Source of the DNA: an uncultured Eubacteriales bacterium
GTDB lineage: Bacteria; Bacillota; Clostridia; Christensenellales; UBA1242
Reading direction: 5' to 3'
Assembly (NCBI GenBank): GCA_948949055.1
Contig: CARBWQ010000023.1
Location: 1 to 9,107 of the forward strand
DNA: 9,107 bases
Of the stretch, positions 1-7,000 are shown in pieces. The notes beneath the pieces were generated by a model. The model was not told the origin of the DNA, searched no databases, and was given only the letters and a program-made list of their open reading frames with translations. A program made the position numbers and the translations under genes. Position 1 is the stretch's first letter; each line of letters begins with the position of its first letter.

Positions 1-311
1 CAATTTTAGGAGATTATTTGACAAATTCAAAATCACTTCTAAATGTTTTTGTGCTACTCGACATTAGACATATTCCAACAGAACAAGATAGTCAAATGAT
101 AAAATTCCTTATCTATTACAACATTCCTTTTTCTATCATTGTTACAAAAGCAGATAAGCTTGCAAAAAGCAAGATAAAACAAAGCGTGATACAAATTGCA
201 AAAGCTCTTAATCTTCGTGAAGAAATCTTTTTGGTAAGCAGTTCAGTTGGACAACTTGGCAAAGAGGATATTTTAAGAGTAATTGAAAATAAGCTAGAAA
301 TAGAGAATTGA
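1..311 (+). CDS. engB: Ribosome biogenesis GTPase EngB/YsxC, C-terminal part (5' end outside window)
   Basis: This is the last ~102 codons of an open frame that enters from the left edge; the first whole codon begins at base 3 and the stop is TGA at 309-311. EngB (YihA/YsxC) is a TRAFAC-class GTPase needed for late assembly of the large ribosomal subunit. What is visible fits it well: a strand ending in LLDIRH, the conserved D-x-R-H that follows the G3 region; a long helix; a second strand leading into the G4 motif TKADK (bases 144-158), which reads guanine; and the G5-like SSS stretch near base 237, followed by the closing helix. The P-loop and switch regions lie outside the window. A TTG at 18-20 is in frame, but homology continues upstream of it (ILGDY precedes it), so it is not the start. 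No terminator is visible after the stop. Confidence 0.9.
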   Translation, partial: ILGDYLTNSKSLLNVFVLLDIRHIPTEQDSQMIKFLIYYNIPFSIIVTKADKLAKSKIKQSVIQIAKALNLREEIFLVSSSVGQLGKEDILRVIENKLEIEN

Positions 312-425
312 TTTTAAACAGAAAGTAATTATCTTAGGTTGAGATTAATTTAATTAAATGACAACTTTATTTATATTTAAAAAACTATAAGGTTTATAAA
401 AATTAAAATCAATTTTATCGACATT

Positions 426-439
426 AGGAGTTTAAGTTG
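426..439 (+). promoter_or_regulatory. Ribosome binding site fixing a TTG start for the rRNA methyltransferase gene
   Basis: AGGAG (426-430) lies six bases before TTG (437-439). An in-frame TAG at 425-427 excludes a start further upstream, and homology (TRAM domain) begins within a few residues of this TTG. The rare start codon is therefore well supported. Confidence 0.75.
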
Positions 440-1684
440 TATAAAATAAAAAGTGGTGTTGTGACTTGTACTATTGAAAATTATGGTTATGATGGTGAGG
501 GAGTTGCGAGAGTGGATGGAAAAGTGGTGTTTATTCCTTACGCATTAAAAGGGGAGCTCGTCAGGGCTGAAATAACTAAATCTCATTCATCTTTTTCAAA
601 TGCTAAATTAAAAGAGGTTGTTGAGCCAAGTGAAAAAAGAGAAAATCCTCCTTGTCCTTATTTTGGAAGATGTGGTGGTTGCAGTTATCAACATACCTCA
701 TATGAAAACGAGCTTGAAATAAAAAGAAATCTTTTGACTGGTCAGCTTAAAAAAATAGGGTTTAATGGAAATATTGAAGTTGTTAGGTCACAACAAAAGT
801 ATCAATATCGTAATAAGATTCGTCTATTTGTAGGCAGAAATGGTTTGGCACTGAGAGAAAAAGGAAGCCATAATTTATGTCACATTGATAAATGTTTGTT
901 AATTAACGATGAAATGAATAAAGCAATAACTGCCATAAACACTTTCATTTCGGCGCAAAACTTATTTAAGGTTTATAGTGAAATAGTAATTAGACAGGAG
1001 AACGACAATCTAGCAGTCATTTTTTATAGAAAAAATAAGGATAAAATTATTAACTATCAAGGTGTTTTTCTTATGCTTGGCTCTCATTTTGGTATATTTG
1101 AATGTTATAAGAACAAATATGAATACATTATGGGATTAAAGCAACTCGAATGTGAGGAACATGGTCTTAAATGTAAATTCGCTCCAAACAGTTTTCATCA
1201 AGTTAATAAATTTATAGGACCTATGCTTTATGAATTTGTTGTGAAAAATGTAGTAGGAAAGTCTGTTGCAAATTGTTATAGTGGAGCAGGAGTTTTAAGT
1301 GGATATATTGCAAGCAAAAAAAAGAGGGTTGTCGGGATTGAACTTGGAATAAATGAACATAGAGATGCCGAGAGATTAAAAGAGGATAATAATTTGTTCT
1401 TTTTATCAAATCATTGTGGTGATTGTGGTGAAATTTTGCCGGATATAGATGAAATTGATACTATAATTGTAGATCCACCTAGGGCAGGTATGGAGAAAAA
1501 AGTTGTAGAAACTATAAATAGAAAAACTTGCGATAGGCTGATTTATATTTCTTGTAATAGTGCTACGTTTATCAGAGATGCTGAAAGATTAAGTGCATAT
1601 AAATTAAAACAGGTAAGTATTTTTGATATGTTTGCAAGAACAGGTGAATATGAAGTGGTAGGCATATTTGATAAAATTAAATAA
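437..1684 (+). CDS. rlmD: 23S rRNA (uracil-5-)-methyltransferase, RlmD/RlmCD (RumA) family
   Basis: This 415-residue protein is a SAM-dependent RNA m5U methyltransferase. Order of parts: N-terminal TRAM (RNA-binding) domain, residues ~3-62; a [4Fe-4S] cluster site at C73, C79 and C82 (CPYFGRCGGC), with C153 the likely fourth ligand; the NSFHQVN motif at 251-257; the SAM-binding loop YSGAG at 281-285; DPPRAG at 346-351; the catalytic cysteine C373 in SCNSAT; and a C-terminal general base, probably E406. TRAM plus Fe-S separates it from gamma-proteobacterial TrmA, which lacks both. The exact target (U747, U1939 or both) cannot be read from sequence. The start is TTG, fixed by AGGAG at 426-430 and an in-frame TAG at 425-427. 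The histidine usually found two residues before the C-terminal Glu is E404 here. No convincing promoter lies in 312-436, so it may be read from engB. It converges on sufB. Confidence 0.88.
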   Translation: MYKIKSGVVTCTIENYGYDGEGVARVDGKVVFIPYALKGELVRAEITKSHSSFSNAKLKEVVEPSEKRENPPCPYFGRCGGCSYQHTSYENELEIKRNLLTGQLKKIGFNGNIEVVRSQQKYQYRNKIRLFVGRNGLALREKGSHNLCHIDKCLLINDEMNKAITAINTFISAQNLFKVYSEIVIRQENDNLAVIFYRKNKDKIINYQGVFLMLGSHFGIFECYKNKYEYIMGLKQLECEEHGLKCKFAPNSFHQVNKFIGPMLYEFVVKNVVGKSVANCYSGAGVLSGYIASKKKRVVGIELGINEHRDAERLKEDNNLFFLSNHCGDCGEILPDIDEIDTIIVDPPRAGMEKKVVETINRKTCDRLIYISCNSATFIRDAERLSAYKLKQVSIFDMFARTGEYEVVGIFDKIK

Positions 1685-1732
1685 GATAGTATATAATTCA
1701 TTATGTAATTATATAAACTTAAATATAAAAAT

Positions 1733-1761
1733 AAAAAAGCAATCATTAAGATTGTTTTTTT
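1733..1761. terminator. Bidirectional terminator between the methyltransferase gene and sufB
   Basis: A near-perfect hairpin: the left arm at 1733-1744 (six A, then GCAATC) pairs with the right arm at 1750-1761 (GATTG, then seven T) around a five-base loop. It gives a T-run on the plus strand and, through the A-run, a T-run on the minus strand, so it can end transcripts arriving from both convergent sides. Its right edge overlaps the sufB stop codon (1760-1762). Confidence 0.8.
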
Positions 1762-2680
1762 ATCCAAGTAGGAAAGCTTGAATTATGACATCTTCTGCTT
1801 CTTTTGGACTTAACCCGAGTGTCATAAGTTTTATTAGTTCATCTCCTGCGATTTTTCCGATTGCCGCCTCGTGTACTAGTGAAGCTTCTTTGCTTACAGC
1901 ATCAATTTTAGGAGTCGAGATAATTCTTGCATTATCAAGAAGAATTCCATCACATTCGACATGACCAAAGCAATCGTTCTTTCCAACAATGTTTGATTGA
2001 AATTCTTGGAAGGAATTATCGCGAGCCACGCTATGGCTGACAACTTCGACTGCCGAATTTTTACCAATTAGTTCCACTTTAAAATCAGTTTTGGCAGTTT
2101 GGCTACCATCTGTAAGAATGTTCTCTTGAATTGTGAGTTTAGCATCTTGATATATTTTTGCCTTGGTTTTTCTTACTGTTGAAGTAACTCCTCCTAGTTG
2201 AGTAGTTTCCATAATCATGTGTGAGCCTTCTTTGAGCGAAATTTTAGTCACAGGATTTAATACCTTTCCTCCCGAGCCTTCACCTTCGCCAACATGTCTT
2301 TCAATGTATTTGACTTTACTATTTTTCCCTAAGTGGAAAGAGTGAATTCCGTTGTGGACGCTTGTTTTACAAGTTGCGTTATGAATTCCACATCCAGCGA
2401 CAATTACAACGTCTGAGTTTTCGCCAATATAAAAATCATTATAAACTAGGTCACTAAGTCCTCCCACTGTAATAATAACAGGGATATGGACGCTTTTTCC
2501 TATTACATTTGGTTTGACGATTATATCTATACCACTTTTGTCTTTTTTTGGTATAATATCAATTTCTTTTGTTGTTTGCCTGCCAACTCCTTCTCCATTT
2601 TTGCGTAAATTGAAAGCACCACTGGGAATCTTATGCAGGTCAGTTAATTTCTCAAATAATTTTTGTTCTATATTTTCCAT
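1760..2680 (-). CDS. sufB: Short SufB/SufD-family Fe-S cluster scaffold (SmsB-like)
   Basis: A 306-residue member of the SufB/SufD beta-helix family, which together with the ATPase SufC builds Fe-S clusters in the cytosol. It is much shorter than E. coli SufB (about 495) or SufD (about 423) and is the only SufBD paralogue in the window, as in the minimal SUF (SmsCB) systems of archaea and anaerobes. Diagnostic stretches: GCGIHNATC (C97, C104) followed by SVHNGIH, which I associate with the short archaeal-type members; HVECDG, with C243 aligning by spacing with SufB C405; VHEA (H270, E271), aligning with SufB H433/E434; and the C-terminal helix LGLSPKEAEDVIIQAF typical of the family. ATG is preceded by AGGAG four bases upstream. 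The gene starts 38 bases after the sufC stop, so the two are probably co-transcribed. No cysteine desulfurase (SufS/IscS) or SufU is present here, so the sulfur donor must be encoded elsewhere. Confidence 0.88.
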   Translation of the reverse strand: MENIEQKLFEKLTDLHKIPSGAFNLRKNGEGVGRQTTKEIDIIPKKDKSGIDIIVKPNVIGKSVHIPVIITVGGLSDLVYNDFYIGENSDVVIVAGCGIHNATCKTSVHNGIHSFHLGKNSKVKYIERHVGEGEGSGGKVLNPVTKISLKEGSHMIMETTQLGGVTSTVRKTKAKIYQDAKLTIQENILTDGSQTAKTDFKVELIGKNSAVEVVSHSVARDNSFQEFQSNIVGKNDCFGHVECDGILLDNARIISTPKIDAVSKEASLVHEAAIGKIAGDELIKLMTLGLSPKEAEDVIIQAFLLG

Positions 2681-2718
2681 TTTGCTCCTAACTAATTTTT
2701 ATCAATTTAAAGATTTGA

Positions 2719-3420
2719 CTATTTTAATTTTCCACATTTGTTTTCAGATAAGGTAGATTTAATATTTTCATAGCTATCTATTTTTTCTATTTTGCCATTT
2801 CTTAAAAGTATAACTTTGTCTGCAAGTTCAAGAATTTTTTGTTGATGACTTACTATAATGTTTGTTGCTCCCTTTAATGACGCGAATATCCTTGTAAGAT
2901 TTTCAAAGCTCCACAGGTCAATTCCTGCCTCAGGTTCATCAAATATATTTACCTTTCCACCTTTGGATAAAGCCATTGCAAGCTCAATTCGTTTTTGTTC
3001 TCCACCAGATAGGCTATCATCAAAAGGTCTATCTAAATAATCCTTCGCACATAGACCGACACAGGAAAGATATTCACATATTTGACCTACATTGTTCTTT
3101 TTGCCACTTGCTATGTCTAAAAGTTCTCGAACTTTTATTCCCTTAAAAGTGATGGGTTTTTGAAAGGCATAACTTATTCCAAGGTTTGCTCTCTTGTCAA
3201 TAGATAGGGTTGTAATATCTTCATTTTCTAGATAAATTTTGCCTTCACTGCTTTCAAGTATTCCCATGATAAGTTTAACAAGAGTTGACTTGCCACTTCC
3301 ATTTGGTCCTGTAATTACATAGATTTTATCACTTTCCAATTGTAAATCGACACCTTTTATAATTTCCTTTATTTTTCCATTCTCTGTCACATTATAATGT
3401 AAATTTTCAATTTTTAGCAT
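2719..3420 (-). CDS. sufC: Fe-S cluster assembly ATPase SufC (SmsC-like)
   Basis: A 233-residue soluble ABC-type ATPase with every motif of an active enzyme: Walker A GPNGSGKST at 38-46 (K44), Q-loop Q87 in YAFQKP, signature LSGGEQKR at 137-144, Walker B plus catalytic Glu in VNIFDEPEAGID (D161, E162), and the H-loop H192 in VSHQ. There are no membrane segments, so it is not a transporter part by itself. SufC binds the SufB/SufD scaffold, and ATP hydrolysis drives the shape change needed for cluster assembly. The call rests on the FDEPEAGID Walker B, as in SufC proteins, and above all on the adjacent SufB-family gene. The start ATG has only a weak GGTGA upstream; no in-frame alternative with a better ribosome site was seen. 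A candidate promoter and inverted repeat lie directly before it. Confidence 0.92.
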   Translation of the reverse strand: MLKIENLHYNVTENGKIKEIIKGVDLQLESDKIYVITGPNGSGKSTLVKLIMGILESSEGKIYLENEDITTLSIDKRANLGISYAFQKPITFKGIKVRELLDIASGKKNNVGQICEYLSCVGLCAKDYLDRPFDDSLSGGEQKRIELAMALSKGGKVNIFDEPEAGIDLWSFENLTRIFASLKGATNIIVSHQQKILELADKVILLRNGKIEKIDSYENIKSTLSENKCGKLK

Positions 3421-3449
3421 TTTTTCACCATTTTTTCGCCTTTTTTTTT

Positions 3450-3482
3450 ATTATATTACATAAATTATCGCATTTACGATAA
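3450..3482 (-). promoter_or_regulatory. Candidate sufC promoter with an overlapping inverted repeat
   Basis: Read on the minus strand, a perfect TATAAT (-10) lies at 3450-3455. Nine bases upstream is the exact inverted repeat TTATCG-N6-CGATAA (3465-3482), which covers the place where the -35 box should be; no good -35 sequence is seen. A 6-bp palindrome at -35 is a common arrangement for a regulator site. It could instead be chance in A+T-rich DNA. It is too weak, and has no adjoining T-run, to be a terminator for the Smr-like gene. Confidence 0.45.
3465..3482. repeat. Perfect 6-bp inverted repeat upstream of sufC
   Basis: TTATCG and CGATAA flank six bases (CATTTA on the plus strand). It sits 6 bases after the stop of the Smr-like gene and 44 bases before the sufC start. 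A possible operator for an Fe-S or redox regulator; the protein is unknown. Confidence 0.5.
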
Positions 3483-3488
3483 GAATAT

Positions 3489-3827
3489 TTAAATTTCTAT
3501 TATTGTTATTCCTGGATTTGAGGTTGTCATGTCAGGGTCATTATAGATTGTTTTATCTTTTAATAATATCCGTTTACTTTGCTCGTCAAACATATTCCAT
3601 TTATCGCCACCAAAGTAATTTTGAATAAAGCCACTCTTTTTCCATTGAGATAGCGCCTTTCTTAAATGAAGGGCAATTACTCCACCTTTGCCATGAGAAC
3701 CATAACCATGCAAAACTTTTATTGCCACTAGACCTTCTTTTTTGGCATGTTCAATTTCAATTTCAACGGTTGCAATAGCGAGTTCAACATTATAACATCC
3801 GTCTTTTAGGTCTATAAGTTTGAGCAT
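3489..3827 (-). CDS. Small Smr-like (MutS2 C-terminal domain-like) protein
   Basis: A 112-residue protein resembling a stand-alone Smr domain, a family linked to binding or nicking of nucleic acid. The pattern is beta1 (LIDLKDG), a long helix, beta2 leading to the signature HGYGSHGKGG (H40-G41-x-G43), a second helix, and a final strand GITIIEI. It departs from the textbook domain in two ways: the usual DLHG is DLKDG (K8 in place of His), and about 35 residues (FGGDKWNMFDEQ and onward) separate helix 2 from the last strand. The retained HGxG suggests the fold is kept; nuclease activity is uncertain. ATG is well placed, with GGAGG six bases upstream (3834-3838). It lies 68 bases before sufC on the same strand, so read-through is possible, but a role in Fe-S assembly is not shown. 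No membrane segment or signal peptide. Confidence 0.72.
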   Translation of the reverse strand: MLKLIDLKDGCYNVELAIATVEIEIEHAKKEGLVAIKVLHGYGSHGKGGVIALHLRKALSQWKKSGFIQNYFGGDKWNMFDEQSKRILLKDKTIYNDPDMTTSNPGITIIEI

Positions 3828-3845
3828 GTATTTCCTCCAAATGCC

Positions 3846-3874
3846 ATTTTAGCACAAATGCAATAAATATACAA
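3846..3874 (-). promoter_or_regulatory. Promoter of the Smr-like gene (and possibly sufCB)
   Basis: On the minus strand, TTGTAT (-35, 3869-3874) is followed after exactly 17 bases by TAAAAT (-10, 3846-3851), with a TG one base before the -10 (extended -10). Expected transcript start is near 3839, directly before GGAGG, giving an unusually short leader of about 12 bases. Confidence 0.7.
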
Positions 3875-3912
3875 TTATTTTCGTGGTTTAATTAACATAG
3901 ATGGCAAAAAGC

Positions 3913-3942
3913 TTGACAATTGTTTTTATAGAAAGTTAAAAT
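3913..3942 (+). promoter_or_regulatory. Promoter of the exported repeat protein gene
   Basis: A perfect TTGACA (3913-3918) is followed after 18 bases by TAAAAT (3937-3942). A perfect TATAAT at 3942-3947 is too far (23 bases) for this -35. Predicted transcription start is near 3949, leaving a leader of about 87 bases. It diverges from the Smr-like gene promoter with about 40 bases between the two -35 boxes. Confidence 0.65.
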
Positions 3943-3951
3943 ATAATATAT

Positions 3952-3973
3952 AAGATAATTTTATAAATATCTT
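3952..3973. repeat. Inverted repeat at the predicted 5' end of the exoprotein transcript
   Basis: AAGATA (3952-3957) and TATCTT (3968-3973) flank ten A+T-rich bases. If transcription starts near 3949, this would form a hairpin at the very 5' end of the mRNA, which could protect it, or it may be a protein-binding site. A+T-rich, so chance is possible. Confidence 0.35.
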
Positions 3974-4023
3974 TCTGTGCTAGGCTTGTATTTAAGTTGT
4001 TAAATTCAGTATTATATAAGTAA

Positions 4024-4038
4024 GAGGAGGTGGAAATG
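4024..4038 (+). promoter_or_regulatory. Ribosome binding site that decides the exoprotein start
   Basis: AGGAGG (4025-4030) is followed after five bases by ATG (4036-4038). An in-frame GTG at 4030-4032 shares its G with the Shine-Dalgarno sequence and cannot be served by it, so ATG at 4036 is the likely start. Confidence 0.75.
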
Positions 4039-7000
4039 ATAAGTAATAAAAGAAATATTTTTTATTTGTTATTTACATTTGTACTTTGTTTGTTGGCTGG
4101 ACTTTTTCTTTTCTTTTCGCATGACAGAAATATTTCACTAGCAGGTTCTACTACTGCTGCTTTAAAAATAGATACATATGGATACCATAATGGAGGTGAT
4201 GGTGTATATTCACCAGCCGATGTGTCTTTGACCATATACTATGGCCGTAATAAGCCAAAAAAAATGGGTTCTACTTTATCTTTGGGGCGTGGAAGTAGAG
4301 ATGGAAATACAAAAATTAGTTACAACAACTCAGTATCGTATACTATCCAGACCAAAGGAAGAGAGGTGTCTTGCACTGTTAGCAATGTCCAGAGTAATGT
4401 AGAATATAATAAAATGGAATTCCAATATAGACAAGGCACATTTGGTGGCAATGCTATAACTTCTGGTGGTAATTATAAGTCTCATAATTCTACTCAATCA
4501 TCATCAACTTCTTATACTTGGGAGTTTGATGTGTATGGGAGTCATGGTGAGTCAAATACATATGTGACAGTTCTTATACATTTTACATATTCATATTTAC
4601 TTTATGATGGAAACTCTCATAAACAGACTGTTAAATTAAGTAATAATAATACCTCAACATCATTTACAAGTTCAAATTTTTCAAAAACGGGCTACACATT
4701 AAATGGTTTTTATACTAATTCAAGTGGTGGAATAAAATATTTTAATGTTAATGGCTCTACTATTACTTCTGAATTTGACAGACCACCACGAGCAGGCGAA
4801 GTATACGCTCAATATAGCCCTAACAACTATACTGTGAACTTTAATGGCAATGGTGCAACTGGTGGTTCGACTGCTAGTCAAGGTTTTACATATGATTCAT
4901 CTCAAAGTTTAAGAGCAAATGGTTTTACAAAGACGGGATATTCATTTGCAGGTTGGGCAACGTCAGCAAATGGAAATGTAGTTTATTCAAATCAACAAAG
5001 CGTAAAAAATCTTGCAACCAGTGGTTCAACTACTCTTTACGCAAAGTGGACGCCTAATAATTACACAGTTGATTTTAATGGTAATGGAGCGACAGGTGGC
5101 TCAATGAAAAGTCAAAATTTCACCTATGATTCATATCAAAATTTAACTGCAAATGGTTTTACAAAGACGGGACATTATTTTGATGGCTGGGCGACATCAG
5201 CAAGTGGCAGTAAGGTTTACTCAAATCAGCAAAATGTAAGAAATCTTGCAACTGGTGGCTCGACTACGCTATATGCAAAGTGGCTGGGAAATAAATACAC
5301 TTTGAGATTTAAAGATGGCAAGAATGATAATGGGCAAGATAATATTCTTTCATCAATATCAAATGTTTTATATGGGTCAGATTTTACCTTTCCAGTGCCG
5401 AAAAGAGAGGGTTATATATTAGTTGGCTGGAAATATGGAGATGTAACATATACAGATAGAACTATAAATATAAATTTTGATTTAAGAAACGAGGATGTTA
5501 TTACTTTTGAAGCAGTGTGGGAAGCTATTAAATATAAAGTAAGGTTTATATCGGGTACAAATGATGGAAAAAGTTATGAACAGGAATTTACTTATAGTGA
5601 CAAAAGAGATGGAGAAGTAAGAAAGAGCTTGACACCTTTTTCAGAGTTAGGTTTTAGTAAAGAGGGATATACTTTCGTCAACTGGGAATTTGGAGATACA
5701 AAATATAGTGACCAGGCAAGTATATTAAACTTAACTACCATTAATAATAAAATCTTAAAATTCACTGCTAAGTGGTCACCAATAAATTATAAAATTAGAT
5801 TAAATTCAAATAATGGATACTCGTCAATGCAAGAAATAGATTGTGTGTATGATGAAGAGTGTACTCTTCCAAGTATGCCATTTAGTTATATTGGACATCT
5901 ATTCAAATATTGGTCAATAAGTCCAACTGGCAATGGTGAAATATTCTTAGATGAGGCTACACTAATGAATGTCGTTAACACCAATAGTGGCATTTACAAT
6001 CTTTATGCAGTTTGGGAGGAAACTTGGAGTGCCAACGCAATAGAGCCAACAAGAAAGAATGAAAATGGATTTGTTGTTTATCAAGTGTCATCTCCTGAAA
6101 ATTTGGGTTGGATTTCATTGCAAATTCAAAATGGCGAAAGTCTAACTGGAATAAGATTTGAACAGACAAAGGCAATTAATCTTAGTGGTTATACCTGGCT
6201 ACCAATAGGAAATGAACAGGTTAAATTCAAAGGAAATTATAACGGAAATGGTCTTCCAATCCATGGTTTGAATACTCTTAATCAGACCAACGCTTATGGA
6301 AATCAGCTTTATTCACATGTAGGCTTATTTGGAGTTACATCAAGTTCGACTTTAACAAATATCAATATAGGTTCGGGCAATATTTATGGCTATGATGTAG
6401 TAGGTGCATTGGTAGCTTTTGCTGAATTTGGCAATATTACAAATTGCAGAAGCGAGGCGACCGTTCAAGGACATGACGTCGTAGGCTTAATTGCCTCTTG
6501 CAAAAGCGCAAGAATAACTTCATGTTATAATTATGGAAATGTAATAGGAGATCAAGTTGTCGGTGGAATTGTTGGTGAATTTGGAGGATTGTCTAGTGAA
6601 CTAGAAGATAAAACAATATTCACTATCAAAAACTGCTATGTGAGAGGGCTTGTAAAAGGCAATTCAGTGGTAGGTGGAATAATCGGAAACGTTTATAGTG
6701 ACATTGCAACTATTCAATCTTGCGCTTTTAATGGAGTTCTTGATAACGATGGAATATATTATGGTCTTTTACTGGCTACCTTGCAAGAAGATAGTAGAGT
6801 TGACATAAAAGATTGTTTAGGAAAATCCACCGAAATAATAGCATTCATAAATGATGGCAATGTAGAAATTGAAAGTTCTATAATTGAAAATGATTACTTA
6901 AAAGCTTATTACGATGGTGACTTTTCTAACTGGGTTAAAACGGAGAGTGGTCAACCTCTGCCAAGTGGGTTAAGCTGGATAGGTGGAACAGGTGAAGCTT

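Noticed and set aside
18..311. A complete 97-residue gene starting at TTG 18
   Set aside because: The frame is open to the left edge and EngB-like sequence continues upstream of the TTG, so it is a truncated gene.
312..436. A promoter for the methyltransferase gene between engB and its start
   Set aside because: Only poorly spaced or poorly matching boxes (such as TTGAGA at 339) are present in this A+T-rich gap; I cannot support one.
2858..3040. Plus-strand frame of 60 residues opposite sufC
   Set aside because: It is the mirror of the SufC signature and Walker B region; no ribosome site and no family resemblance.
4030..4035. GTG at 4030 as the start of the exoprotein
   Set aside because: The GTG overlaps the AGGAGG; the ATG at 4036 has the right spacing.
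4588..6021. Direct repeats as a CRISPR or non-coding repeat array
   Set aside because: The units are about 234 bases, in frame, and drift at third codon positions, so they are protein repeats.
6958..6969. LPSG resembling a sortase LPxTG signal in the exoprotein
   Set aside because: The Thr is missing, about 35 residues follow, and there is no hydrophobic segment or basic tail.
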